A stretch of DNA of 64,000 nt from Vibrio sp. Isolate34 (GTDB lineage Bacteria; Pseudomonadota; Gammaproteobacteria; Enterobacterales; Vibrionaceae), in NCBI RefSeq assembly GCF_022397915.1, contig NZ_JAKEUO010000002.1, positions 1 to 64,000 of the forward strand, written 5' to 3'. Under the pieces are notes generated by a model. The model made no database searches. It worked only from the letters and a program-made list of their open reading frames with translations, and was not told the origin of the DNA. Each line of letters begins with the position of its first letter. Position 1 is the stretch's first letter. A program made the translations under genes and the position numbers. Positions 10,020-19,274 of the stretch are shown here, piece by piece.

Positions 10020-10105
10020 AATTGTCTCCAGAATCCTTGTTCGCTTTGCTTGTTTTTAGGCGGTCGAGCCGCCTGTTTAGTTATTCACGCCGAAAAGCGT
10101 GCAAG

Positions 10106-11089
10106 CTATAGCTTCCTTTGTACTATTGGGTCGCCGTACAGGTGGCAGTTAGACAAATGTCCCGGTTCGATAGAACGCAGCTTGGTTGGCACCTTGGTAC
10201 AGGTTTCATGTACACGGTCACAACGAGCTTGGAAACGACACCCTTCAGGAATCTCTAATAGGTTCAGAGGGTTGCCCGGAATACCTGCTAGTTTTGTCTT
10301 TGGCCCTGTTAGTGGAGGGAAAGAACTTCCCAGCCCTTTGGTGTAAGGGTGGTAAGGGTTTTCTAGAATATCTTGAGATTTAGCGACCTCGATAAGCTCA
10401 CCTGAGTACATGATGCCGATGCGGTCAGAGAACTCGACCATCAATGACAAGTCATGGGTAATGAACAGAATCGAGAAGCCAAACTCTTCTTTCAGTGCAT
10501 AGATCTTTTGTAGGATTTCGCGTTGAACAACCACATCAAGTGCTGTCGTTGGTTCATCCATAATGATCAGTTTTGGATTCAGGGCTAGAGCTATAGCAAT
10601 AACCAAGCGTTGACGCATGCCACCAGAGAATTGGTGAGGGTAGTCACTCAATCGGCTCGGGTGAATATCTACGATTTCTAGTAGACCTTCAGCACGTTGT
10701 TTAGCTTGCTCGCGAGTCATGTTGGTGTGACGCATGATTACGTCACAGAACTGCTCTTCCATCGGTAGTACAGGGTTGAGCGCGTTCATCGCACTCTGGA
10801 ATACCATCGACATCTCGCTCCAACGGAACGCTTGCATACGGTCATCACTGTATTCAAGGATGTTCTCACCGTTGAAGATAACCTCACCACCACTGATGTA
10901 AGCAGGCGGCTTATGAAGGCGCATTAAAGAGAAAGCAACGGTTGATTTACCACAGCCAGACTCACCAGCTAGGCCGAATACTTCACCTGGCGCAATATCG
11001 AAGCTTACGTTGTTACACGCACGAACATCGCCAGACTCTGTGATGTAATCCACGCATAAGTTGCGGATAGAAATTAGTGGTTCAGACAT
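10106..11089 (-). CDS. Oligopeptide-type ABC transporter ATPase (chitooligosaccharide uptake), first
   Basis: The 327-residue DppD-like ATPase has Walker A GESGCGKST, Q-loop region MSMVFQSAMNALNP, signature FSGGMRQR and Walker B LIIMDEPTTALD. The C-terminal segment with EGCRFQARCDRVHETC matches the oligopeptide ABC extension; in some relatives these cysteines bind an Fe-S cluster. It would drive import with the ATPase at 9024-10019 and the two permeases. The start is 2 bases past the permease stop, so the four transporter genes are tightly coupled, while an 86-base gap follows. Confidence 0.92.
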   Translation of the reverse strand: MSEPLISIRNLCVDYITESGDVRACNNVSFDIAPGEVFGLAGESGCGKSTVAFSLMRLHKPPAYISGGEVIFNGENILEYSDDRMQAFRWSEMSMVFQSAMNALNPVLPMEEQFCDVIMRHTNMTREQAKQRAEGLLEIVDIHPSRLSDYPHQFSGGMRQRLVIAIALALNPKLIIMDEPTTALDVVVQREILQKIYALKEEFGFSILFITHDLSLMVEFSDRIGIMYSGELIEVAKSQDILENPYHPYTKGLGSSFPPLTGPKTKLAGIPGNPLNLLEIPEGCRFQARCDRVHETCTKVPTKLRSIEPGHLSNCHLYGDPIVQRKL

Positions 11090-11091
11090 GA

Positions 11092-12117
11092 TTATTTATC
11101 TCCGCTCCAAAGTGCATTTTGTGGTGGTAGTTCTGGTTCACGTTCTTCTTTGTCTTGAGCTGCTAGTTTCTTCCAACGCTTCATTCCTTTGTGAGAACGC
11201 AGTTGCGGGTTAGCAATTTCATCGACAGCAAAGTTAAGTAGAGCAAGGCCCGTTACGAGTAGTGTCAGTGCGATACAAGGAGCCAACAGTTCCCACCAAG
11301 CGCCAATCAGCATTGATGAAGAGGTTTGAACGTTGTAAAGCATGATGCCCCAACTGATTGTGTTCGGGTCACCAAGACCTAGGAACGAGATGGTTGCTTC
11401 CATCATGATTGCGTACATCACCGAACCGATGAAGCTCGCACCAACGATAGAGATAAGGTTTGGCAGAATTTCTACGAAGATGATTCGGAATGAAGATTCA
11501 CCCAATACTTCAGCAGCTTTTACAAACTCTTTTTCACGTAAAGCTAAGGTTTGGGAGCGAACAACACGGGCGCCCCAAGCCCAGGACATAAAGCCGATAA
11601 CCAAGGTTATGGTGAGTGGCCCTGCCTCACCGATAAAGGCTGCTACTACGAACAGTAATGGGTATTGAGGGATAACCAACATAATGTTCATTGCAGCGGT
11701 TAGAACGTCATCAACACGTCCACCGAAGTAGCCTGCAGAAACACCAATAACGGTTGCTAATAGACATACGGTTAGACCCGCACCAAAACCTACAGCAAGA
11801 GATACGCGTGCGCCGTATACCACTTGAGACCAAACGTCACGACCCATACGAGTTGTACCAAGTACGTGGTCTGCCTTTTTAGACATAATCAATGTACGAC
11901 GATCATCTGCTAGGTTTTGAGCAACCCAACCTTCAGGGTTAGTTTGTGCTGATTTAACGACGAAGCCAGGGTATTCGTGTGGATTACCGGTACGCTTGTC
12001 TGGTACATGCTTAGTGATCAATGGAGCTGCAAGTGCGCCAAGGATAAAAATACTTAGGATGATGACGCCTGTTAGGGCCATCGGGTTACGCCAAATGAGT
12101 TTTAGAAAGTCTTTCAT
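11092..12117 (-). CDS. ABC transporter permease, DppC type (chitooligosaccharide uptake)
   Basis: The 341-residue inner-membrane permease has an N-terminal membrane segment (about 12-35), a roughly 60-residue periplasmic insert, then five more predicted segments. The EAA-type loop AAEVLGESSFRIIFVEILPN contacts the ATPase. It belongs to the DppC/OppC half of the peptide-type importers and pairs with the DppB-type gene two bases upstream. The cargo is inferred from the operon. The charged C-terminal tail (KLAAQDKEEREPELPP) is longer than in typical DppC proteins. Confidence 0.9.
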   Translation of the reverse strand: MKDFLKLIWRNPMALTGVIILSIFILGALAAPLITKHVPDKRTGNPHEYPGFVVKSAQTNPEGWVAQNLADDRRTLIMSKKADHVLGTTRMGRDVWSQVVYGARVSLAVGFGAGLTVCLLATVIGVSAGYFGGRVDDVLTAAMNIMLVIPQYPLLFVVAAFIGEAGPLTITLVIGFMSWAWGARVVRSQTLALREKEFVKAAEVLGESSFRIIFVEILPNLISIVGASFIGSVMYAIMMEATISFLGLGDPNTISWGIMLYNVQTSSSMLIGAWWELLAPCIALTLLVTGLALLNFAVDEIANPQLRSHKGMKRWKKLAAQDKEEREPELPPQNALWSGDK

Positions 12118-12119
12118 GA

Positions 12120-13106
12120 TTATTTACCACCCTTACGAAGACGAGGGTCAAGAACAACGTAAAGCATGTCTGCAACTAGGTTAAAGAACAGCATGAATAG
12201 CGTCATGATAAGCAGTTGGCCTTGCAGTACTTGGTAGTCACGAGCGTTAATTGCGTTGAAAAGTACACTGCCAAGACCTGGGTAGTTAAAGATGATTTCG
12301 ATAATTAACTGCCCACCGATTGCCATACCTAGCGACATTGAAAGTGCTGTCACACTTGGTAGCATCGCGTTACGAGCTGCGTAGTTGAATACCACTCGGT
12401 TTTCGCTCAGGCCTTTGCCTTTCGCCATAGTGATGTAGTCTTCTGCTAGTAGGTTGATCATGTTGTTACGCATGTTGACTAGGAAGCCACCAATTTGAAC
12501 AATAGAAGCACAGAACAGTGGTAAGAAGGCGTGGTAAGCGACATCTTTAATGAATGCCCAGCTTGTCCAATCAGGCATGGTACCTGCGGTGTAGGCATAA
12601 CCGGTTGGGAACCACTTCAAGCCAATTGCAAAGGTAAATAGTGCAATCATCGCGATAACAACTTGAGGAACGGCTTGTAGAATCAGCATCCCTGGCGTTA
12701 CGAAAGCATCGTATTTACTGCCGCGTTTCCACGCTGCGAAAATACCTAGGATTGAACCAATCGAGAAAGAAAGAATTACTGCGGTGCCAGCTAAGAAAAG
12801 CGACCAACCGAATGCTCCGCCCAACAGTGTGTTTACAGAAAGTGGGTAGAATTGAATTGATGTACCAAGTTCCCAGCTCAGAATGTTCTTCATGTACGCT
12901 ACGTATTGAACCAGTAAGCCACCATCGACGAAGCCTAATAGTTCTTTCATTGCAGCAATACGCTCAGGAGTAACTTGTACAGAAGCGTTCGCAAACATCA
13001 TGGTAACTGGGTCACCAGGCATTGCTCTTGGAATAATAAAGTTTAACGTCGCAGCAACTAACAGCGCGACAAAATAAAATGACAAACGTCTTAAAAAATA
13101 ACCCAT
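12120..13106 (-). CDS. ABC transporter permease, DppB type (chitooligosaccharide uptake)
   Basis: This 328-residue permease starts with a membrane anchor (about 8-30) containing the family motif IIPRAMPGDPV. The coupling loop ITMAKGKGLSENRVVFNYAARNAMLP matches the EAA region of DppB/OppB proteins, and the end carries RDYQVLQGQLL. It forms the channel with the DppC-type partner directly downstream. A terminator-like hairpin lies between the binding-protein gene and this one, which would lower expression of the membrane part relative to the binding protein. Confidence 0.9.
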   Translation of the reverse strand: MGYFLRRLSFYFVALLVAATLNFIIPRAMPGDPVTMMFANASVQVTPERIAAMKELLGFVDGGLLVQYVAYMKNILSWELGTSIQFYPLSVNTLLGGAFGWSLFLAGTAVILSFSIGSILGIFAAWKRGSKYDAFVTPGMLILQAVPQVVIAMIALFTFAIGLKWFPTGYAYTAGTMPDWTSWAFIKDVAYHAFLPLFCASIVQIGGFLVNMRNNMINLLAEDYITMAKGKGLSENRVVFNYAARNAMLPSVTALSMSLGMAIGGQLIIEIIFNYPGLGSVLFNAINARDYQVLQGQLLIMTLFMLFFNLVADMLYVVLDPRLRKGGK

Positions 13107-13178
13107 AACTCACACCTTACTCACCCAGATTGTTTCCCTGTTTCTGGATTCAGGTCGCTCCTAGCGAAATTTGGAACG

Positions 13179-13232
13179 AAAAACCCCCTGACGACTAGCG
13201 CCATACTTTCAATTGAGAGTGTGGGGGTTTTT
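13179..13232 (-). terminator. Intercistronic hairpin between binding protein and permease genes
   Basis: Perfect 10-base arms AAAAACCCCC and GGGGGTTTTT flank a 34-base loop that itself holds a second near-palindrome (13206-13221, ACTTTCAATTGAGAGT). The minus-strand transcript would end its stem in a short U run. It probably reduces read-through or protects the 3' end of the binding-protein message, giving more binding protein than transporter. Confidence 0.6.
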
Positions 13233-13275
13233 ATAAGCGGCGTAAGAGGTTACGCCGCAAGGATTGAACGATTAC

Positions 13276-14958
13276 TTATTTAACTGGTTTTAGATCCAGT
13301 ACATGAAGTAGACGCTCTGGAATACCAGCCCAAATGTTTGGACGGCCTTTTGGATTTTCTTCGTTCCACCAACCAGTGAAGCGAGTTGTGTTGTATTGGT
13401 ACATGTAAGCACCAGACATCACAGGGATTGTCACTTGGTCTGCAGCGATGATTTGCTGGATACCGTGTGCAATATCTAGCTGCTCGTTCTTATCAGCTGT
13501 TTTGTAGAAGCTGTTTAGAAGACCATCTAGCTTTTCGTTTTTGTAGAAGTGCATTGCGAAACGAGGCATACCATCACCAGATTGTAGTGATGAGTTGTAA
13601 GCACTGTTCCAGTACGTGTATGGATCCGCACCGTGGAAGTAGTTTGTGTATGCTACGTCGTATGTACCTTCAAGCATTGCTTGGTTGTACACAGAGAAAT
13701 CTGGCGTACGAGCTTTCGCTTTAATACCGATTTCGTTTAGCTGTTCTACCGCTAGTTGAACTGTGTTGTTGAAGTCAGTCCAGCCGTTTGGCGATTGGAT
13801 CATTAGTTCGAAAGACTTGCCAGATGGAGTGTCAACAAAACCATCTTTGTTTACATCTTTGAAGCCAGCGTCAGCAAGAAGTTTTTTCGCGCCTTCAGCG
13901 TTGTAAGTGTTGAAGCCTTTGTACTTGTCATGAGTTTTTTCATCAGACCAAGCTTCAAACGCGTAACCAAGACCCGATGCGAAATCGTTCACAGTACCGC
14001 CGCCGTAGAATGCGATGTCGATGATTGTTTGACGGTCAAGAGCCATAGAGAAAGCACGACGGAAGTCAACGTTGCTCAACGCTTCATGCTTCGCAGCATC
14101 AGGGTGTTTGAAGTTAACGATGAATGCCTGTGTACCTGCTGGCGGGTACCAGTAGTGGTGTTTAGGGCTAGCTGCTGCGTATGTACGGTCGATATCTGGA
14201 ACGAAAGAAGACGTCCAGTCCATTTCACTGTTTACAACTTTACCTAGGAATTGGTCGTTGTTCGCAATTTGTGGAACACGTAGACAGTCAACATCTAGGT
14301 TGTCTGCATCCCAGTAGTTCGGGTTTGCACACTGGATGTATAGTTGCGCTGTAAACGTATCGATTTCTGTAAACGGACCAGAACCAACTGGATTTTCATT
14401 GGTAAACGTTGATGGATCTTTAACGTCTTTCCAGATGTGCTTAGGTACTACAGGTACTTTAGCAATCTCATAAGGTACGTTCGAGTTTGCTTCTGTTAGG
14501 CTGAACTTAACTTGGTTGTCGTTCAGTTTTTCTACAGAAGTTACCCAAGAGTTGATACCAGATTGGTCAAGCTCTGGCTTCTCTTTTACAAGGTTGAAAG
14601 AAAAAACAACATCATCAGCAGAGAAAGCTTCTCCGTCAGACCATTTAACACCCTTACGAATGTCGAAAACTACGCTCATCAGATCATCTGACATCTTGAA
14701 GTTTTCAGCTAGACGGAACACTGGAGTGTTACCGTGCATTTCGTTAAATACTACTAGCGGCTCATACATGAAGTCAGTTGTAGTATGTAGGTTAGTAGCA
14801 CCAAGGTACGGGTTAAAGTTACGTACGAATGTAGTGTACTCTTTCGGGTGAACGGTCAGTTCACTGCGTTCTGCAGCTGTTGCTACTGATGCAAAACCTG
14901 TTGTAGCGGTCGCAATAATTGCTGTTGCTATTGCTGTTTTTTTTATATTGGCAAGCAT
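13276..14958 (-). CDS. cbp: Periplasmic chitooligosaccharide-binding protein (SBP family 5)
   Basis: The 560-residue protein has a signal peptide ending near TTGFASVATAA-ERSE and the bilobed fold of family 5 extracellular solute-binding proteins (peptide/nickel class). In Vibrio the orthologue binds chitin oligosaccharides in the periplasm, feeds the ABC transporter encoded just downstream, and holds the sensor ChiS inactive until ligand is bound. It is the first gene of the operon. Its leader is long, with a stem-loop at 15045-15120. The 3' hairpin suggests separate, higher expression. Confidence 0.93.
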   Translation of the reverse strand: MLANIKKTAIATAIIATATTGFASVATAAERSELTVHPKEYTTFVRNFNPYLGATNLHTTTDFMYEPLVVFNEMHGNTPVFRLAENFKMSDDLMSVVFDIRKGVKWSDGEAFSADDVVFSFNLVKEKPELDQSGINSWVTSVEKLNDNQVKFSLTEANSNVPYEIAKVPVVPKHIWKDVKDPSTFTNENPVGSGPFTEIDTFTAQLYIQCANPNYWDADNLDVDCLRVPQIANNDQFLGKVVNSEMDWTSSFVPDIDRTYAAASPKHHYWYPPAGTQAFIVNFKHPDAAKHEALSNVDFRRAFSMALDRQTIIDIAFYGGGTVNDFASGLGYAFEAWSDEKTHDKYKGFNTYNAEGAKKLLADAGFKDVNKDGFVDTPSGKSFELMIQSPNGWTDFNNTVQLAVEQLNEIGIKAKARTPDFSVYNQAMLEGTYDVAYTNYFHGADPYTYWNSAYNSSLQSGDGMPRFAMHFYKNEKLDGLLNSFYKTADKNEQLDIAHGIQQIIAADQVTIPVMSGAYMYQYNTTRFTGWWNEENPKGRPNIWAGIPERLLHVLDLKPVK

Positions 14959-15044
14959 AGCTGTTCCTTACTATTTGCTTTCATTTCACTAATGGATTGA
15001 ATGTTATCTGTCGCTAAATGGTTTAGTAGATACACACTCTAGTT

Positions 15045-15120
15045 AAAGGCCTACCTCTTCTTCGTTGCTCCAGATTCATCGTTGATTCCGAGAAGTGGTA
15101 AGAGTGGCCTGTAGGCCTTT
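15045..15120 (-). promoter_or_regulatory. Stem-loop in the leader of the chitin operon
   Basis: AAAGGCCTAC (15045-15054) and GTAGGCCTTT (15111-15120) are perfect 10-base arms, with a second inner pair CTCTT/AAGAG. It lies about 90 bases before the cbp start codon. No U run follows on the minus strand, so it looks like a structured 5' leader and not a terminator. Function unknown. Confidence 0.45.
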
Positions 15121-15253
15121 GGCAGGAGTAAGAAAACACCTTATCGATGAATTAATCAAACTCGTTTCCCGTCAAAAACGTTAAAAACACATAACCACAC
15201 GTCATTAACGTCAAAATAGGGTGGTTTGATGGTTTTTTGCACGCAATTGTTAT

Positions 15254-15269
15254 GGTGATGTGACTCGCA
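15254..15269. promoter_or_regulatory. CRP-like site in the chitin operon promoter region
   Basis: GGTGA-N6-TCGCA matches 8 of 10 positions of the CRP consensus TGTGA-N6-TCACA. It overlaps the 10-mer TGTGACTCGC (15259-15268), which recurs at 15422-15431. Control by CRP and glucose is expected for this operon, but the site is a prediction. Confidence 0.4.
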
Positions 15270-15294
15270 ATTGAATTTGTGTTGGTAATTAAAT

Positions 15295-15306
15295 GTTAGT
15301 GCTTAC
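15295..15306. promoter_or_regulatory. SlmA-like binding site in the chitin operon promoter region
   Basis: GTTAGTGCTTAC matches 9 of 12 positions of the palindromic SlmA consensus GTGAGTACTCAC. In V. cholerae SlmA, better known for nucleoid occlusion, directly activates the chitobiose operon together with ChiS. The site lies between the two TGTGACTCGC repeats, which suits that role. Confidence 0.45.
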
Positions 15307-15421
15307 TTACTTTTTGTTCTTTTAATTATATAGCCTTGTTCTGTTTTAATGTAATTGTAGATCTTGGTCACTTGCTCGTTTTACGTTAAATTTCCCTAGA
15401 AAATTAAATCTGCCGTTCTGT

Positions 15422-15437
15422 TGTGACTCGCTTCTCA
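15422..15437. promoter_or_regulatory. CRP-like site, distal
   Basis: TGTGA-CTCGCT-TCTCA matches 9 of 10 CRP consensus positions. Its first ten bases repeat exactly the 10-mer at 15259-15268, 163 bases away. It could be a CRP site, or the repeated 10-mer could instead mark ChiS binding. It is far upstream of cbp (about 460 bases). Confidence 0.4.
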
Positions 15438-15610
15438 AACTGCAACAAAGAGTCAGCTAATGGTTAAGAATGGTGAAGAAAAGGGCAAGTAACCGTGAAT
15501 TTTAACAGTGCTGTTTGTGCTCAAGTAACGTGATATTTCGCTTGTTTAATGATGTGAAAAAAGTGGTTTTAAGGAGGCGTTATTGTGCCTTTTACTGGAA
15601 TGCCATGCAC

Positions 15611-15636
15611 AAAAAAGCCCACACGAGGTGGGCTTC
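15611..15636 (-). terminator. Terminator of chiS
   Basis: On the minus strand AAGCCCACCTCGTGTGGGCTTTTTT forms an 8-base stem with a small loop and a six-T tail, 33 bases after the chiS stop. It isolates chiS from the chitin operon downstream on the same strand. Confidence 0.85.
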
Positions 15637-15668
15637 ATTATTTGAAGTATCGTGATGTTAGTTCAGGA

Positions 15669-18600
15669 TTAGCTGGTCAGTAATTTCTGTAGCTTGTCTC
15701 TGAGCATCTCAATGTGTGTTCTTTCTGGTGTCTGCTCTTTGCAGTGTTCGAGTATGAATTCGATAGAGCTCAATACCGTTCGCCAGCGAGGTGTTTTCGG
15801 CAGCGTTTCTACGCGTAGGTATTTGTCCAACGTTCGCGTTTGAAGCGTGCTGCGGTCTAAATAGACGCGCCATAAGCCACTCTTCTCTGCGAAAGCAAAC
15901 TTAGTTTCACCGGTAACAGACTCCCAGTAGATGATGGCGTTAGTCATGGCATCCACTAGGACTTCACGCATCAACACCTGTTTGTTTTTCCCTTCGCCGG
16001 TTGCCTTATCTGCAAGGCGCGTAAACTCACCACCAAGCTCTTTGAGTTGTTGCAACTTATCTTTGTCACCTTCAAAGGCATAGCTTGAAAGAGCTTCAAC
16101 CGCAGTCTCAAGGTTATTGATACGGTTTGAGTTAACGCCACCACCAACATTGAAGATATACATTGTGTCGAGCCCAGAACCTTCTGGCAGCTTGAGGATG
16201 TCACTTGGTATGCGCTGACGGGTATCGTCGATATAGATGTCGATATCACCACAATAGTGCGCCTGTTCCACCTTAAGGTACTTAGGTGCGATGATCTCGT
16301 CGGCCATGGAGCGCTTAAGTTGTTCTTGCCCACGCCTAAACAGTTTCGCTGCCGCTTCATTGGCAAAGCGAATACGCTGGTCATCACGAATACAGATGAT
16401 GGCTTCTGGAGCCGACTCTAACTGTTCTAGCAAACGTCCTTGAGTTTCTAGCAGGTTAGCTTCAACCATGGCTCTGTGTTTGAGCTCAAGTTGTAATTGG
16501 TCATTCTCAAGGCGTCTCTGCTCTGCTTTACTTGCTGATAAGTGAGCCGTGATTCGTGCAGCCAGTTCCTGTTTGTTGAATGGCTTCGATAAGTAATCAT
16601 TAGCACCCGCTTCGAAACCACGAACACGGTCTTCTGCTTGGTTGAGTGCCGTTAGCATGATGATTGGCAATTGTGCATGGTCATATTGCTTACGCAGCGA
16701 TTCACACACTTGATAGCCACTCATGCCCGGCATCATGATGTCGAGTAGAAGTAGTTCTGGCTTCTCTTTCTCAATCAATTCAATGGTTTCAGGGCCATCA
16801 CAGGCTGTGCGTACTCGGTAGCCTTCTAATTTCAAGAAGCTGTCCAATACTCGCAGGTTCACGGGTTCGTCATCAGCGATAACTAATAGTGGACCGTCAG
16901 GGTTCTCACTGATAACACTGTTCTCTTGCTGCGCGTTATCAATTAAATCAGGCGCTTGGAAGTGCGAGTAGCTGCCTGATTCGTTGTAGTTTTTAAGTTC
17001 TTCTTCTGTAGCCAAAGGCAGAGTAAAGCTGAATGTGGTACCAAGCATCGGTTGGCTACTTACATACAGCGATCCACCCATTAGCTCGATTAGCTGGCGA
17101 CTGATTGATAATCCAAGCCCTGCACCTTGGCGATAGTTACTCGCATCTTGTCCTGCTTGAATTAACGGCTCAAAGATGTGCTCAAGGTACTCTGCTGGTA
17201 TGCCTTGGCCAGTATCGACCACTTGCACACGAATGTTATCGTCGATAACGCTCGCTGAGATAACAATCTTACCTTCGGATGTGTACTTGATGGCATTACC
17301 GACCAAGTTATACATCACTTGCTCAAGTCGTTGAGGATCGGATGAGACGAGCCCTAGATCGCTTGGGACTTGGTTAATAATACGGATGGGCTTGTTGCCC
17401 AACAGGTGATGAGACAACTCAAGCACCAAGCTGGTGGCTGCGGACAGGTCAACCGCGGATTTCTTAATATCTAGGCTGCCATAACGCATCTTGTGGTAAT
17501 CAAGTAGGTCATCAACCAGCGTAGCCAACCTTTGACCACTATTGATGATGATATCTAACTGGTACTTCTGGTTAGCCGGAATAGGACCATTCGCGCCAGA
17601 TATAAGTGCTTCAGCAATACCAACCATGCCATGCAGTGGTGTTCTTAATTCGTGAGAGGTAGTCGCTAAGAATTCATCTTTCAGTTTATTGGCAAGCTGT
17701 AATTCTTCATTTTGCTTTTGAATGGTCTTGAGGTTGTCTTCAAGCTCATCATTTTGGCTCTTGATGAGTTGCATCTTTTCACGAATAGAGCGCTGCATTC
17801 GTTCAAAGCTGACTGCCAAGCGACCGATTTCATCTTTACGTTCGGTGTTGATCATCGTCTCATCAAGATCACCAGCGGATACTTTTTCGGCTGCCCATGT
17901 CAATTTAAGCAGCGGTGAGGTGATGAAGTTAGAAAGGTAATGCGATGCGACAACAACCAGAATGATCGCCGTTAGCATCACGATCACGAAGATCTTTTCT
18001 AGTTGATGAATACGGGCAAATGCCTCTTTTTCCGGAAGTTCGACAACGAGAGCCCAAGTTGCGTACTTAAGTTCAATTGGTGTATAGGCCGCGATGATCG
18101 CCTGATCGAGAGTGTTATCAAATGTGCCTACGGCTGTTTCGCCCGCAAGTGCTTTATCAACCACGTCTAGGCTTAAGTTAATCGATTCTTGAGAGTGCGC
18201 AAGACTACGAGGTAAGTGGTCACTACCTACAAGAAGCGTTTGAATGTTAGAGCTCTTGTTGAGATCGGCAATCAGTTTGGTGATGCCATTGATCGGCAGT
18301 CTGAACATCGCATAACTGTGTAGGTAACCCTGCTGTACGATAGGCGCACCTAGCCATGCGGTTTGTTTACCGTTCTCGTCTTTAAAGTCCGATACAATAA
18401 CTGGTGTGTAATCTTCGTTGGATTTACGGCGATCGGTGACATCTTTAGCGAGTCGTTGAAAGGTAACACCTAGATTTGAGTCTTTGTATTTACCAGTCAG
18501 CAAGTTAGTGCCGTAATCGTCATTTTTAAAGACGGAGTAAGCGACGTTACCATTGATATCAACCAATAGAATATCGTCAAAATCGGAGCGTTTAAGCAGC

Positions 18601-19058
18601 TCTAGGTAAGCGTTATGGTAGCGCTTGTGCAGTAGGCGATAACGTTCACTACCAATATAGCTGCTCGATTCTGGAAGAATCGATGTTTTGATCTGATCGC
18701 CCGATCCTTGAATGTAACGCTGCTGTGCATTACTGCGTGCTTCATCAATATCGAGACCAAGTCGTTGGAAGGCATTGATCAAACCATAGAATCGGCCGCC
18801 ACTGGCATTGGCTAATTCTGAGCGAACAAAGCCCATCACTTGGGATTCTTGAGCTTGCAGGTAATCGACAATTTGCTGTTGCTTAGTATCGCGGACCGAA
18901 ACAAGGTGTGAGGTGCTTTGTTCCTGAAGGTCCTGACTGTGCGATTGAAGGAAAAATATCGCGATAAGTGTCACTGGGGTAATACTGAGGACAAGAAATG
19001 CCAGCATTAGGGTATTTTGAAGGCGCTTAAACTTCTGCTTACGATAAAATCTAAACAT
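15669..19058 (-). CDS. chiS: ChiS, membrane chitin sensor with hybrid kinase domains and C-terminal DNA-binding region
   Basis: This 1129-residue inner-membrane regulator has a first membrane segment (about 14-37), a periplasmic sensor domain of roughly 310 residues, a second segment (about 355-379), HAMP (about 380-430), HisKA with the phospho-acceptor His469 in TTSHELRTPLHG, HATPase (about 570-685, N box NLVGNAIKYT, G boxes DTGQGI and GAGLGL), a receiver (about 724-840, Asp773 in LLDIMMPG, Lys825) and a C-terminal region of about 200 residues matching no common output domain. In V. cholerae this C-terminal part binds the chitobiose promoter directly, so ChiS works as a one-component activator. 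The gene lies directly upstream of the operon it controls. Confidence 0.95.
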   Translation of the reverse strand: MFRFYRKQKFKRLQNTLMLAFLVLSITPVTLIAIFFLQSHSQDLQEQSTSHLVSVRDTKQQQIVDYLQAQESQVMGFVRSELANASGGRFYGLINAFQRLGLDIDEARSNAQQRYIQGSGDQIKTSILPESSSYIGSERYRLLHKRYHNAYLELLKRSDFDDILLVDINGNVAYSVFKNDDYGTNLLTGKYKDSNLGVTFQRLAKDVTDRRKSNEDYTPVIVSDFKDENGKQTAWLGAPIVQQGYLHSYAMFRLPINGITKLIADLNKSSNIQTLLVGSDHLPRSLAHSQESINLSLDVVDKALAGETAVGTFDNTLDQAIIAAYTPIELKYATWALVVELPEKEAFARIHQLEKIFVIVMLTAIILVVVASHYLSNFITSPLLKLTWAAEKVSAGDLDETMINTERKDEIGRLAVSFERMQRSIREKMQLIKSQNDELEDNLKTIQKQNEELQLANKLKDEFLATTSHELRTPLHGMVGIAEALISGANGPIPANQKYQLDIIINSGQRLATLVDDLLDYHKMRYGSLDIKKSAVDLSAATSLVLELSHHLLGNKPIRIINQVPSDLGLVSSDPQRLEQVMYNLVGNAIKYTSEGKIVISASVIDDNIRVQVVDTGQGIPAEYLEHIFEPLIQAGQDASNYRQGAGLGLSISRQLIELMGGSLYVSSQPMLGTTFSFTLPLATEEELKNYNESGSYSHFQAPDLIDNAQQENSVISENPDGPLLVIADDEPVNLRVLDSFLKLEGYRVRTACDGPETIELIEKEKPELLLLDIMMPGMSGYQVCESLRKQYDHAQLPIIMLTALNQAEDRVRGFEAGANDYLSKPFNKQELAARITAHLSASKAEQRRLENDQLQLELKHRAMVEANLLETQGRLLEQLESAPEAIICIRDDQRIRFANEAAAKLFRRGQEQLKRSMADEIIAPKYLKVEQAHYCGDIDIYIDDTRQRIPSDILKLPEGSGLDTMYIFNVGGGVNSNRINNLETAVEALSSYAFEGDKDKLQQLKELGGEFTRLADKATGEGKNKQVLMREVLVDAMTNAIIYWESVTGETKFAFAEKSGLWRVYLDRSTLQTRTLDKYLRVETLPKTPRWRTVLSSIEFILEHCKEQTPERTHIEMLRDKLQKLLTS

Positions 19059-19237
19059 AAATTGGGTACTACTTTCCTTTGATGTACTGCTAAAAGGGGC
19101 GAAAACAAGTACAGAGAATAGAATTAATGGTTTCCAATTTAACGAAATTAACGAGTTTTTTTACTTTGACAAGTAAGTGGTATTTAAAGCGTGTGCAAAA
19201 GCTCACTTTTATAGACTTTTGATAAAAATATGAACAG

Positions 19238-19264
19238 ACAGCGCAGATAATGACCCTGCGCTGT
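19238..19264 (-). terminator. Probable terminator of rsmC
   Basis: ACAGCGCAG and CTGCGCTGT form a perfect 9-base stem with a 9-base loop just after the rsmC stop. The minus-strand continuation is U-rich (CTGTTCATATTTTT) but has no immediate U run. Confidence 0.5.
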
Positions 19265-19274
19265 GCTAGAGAGG

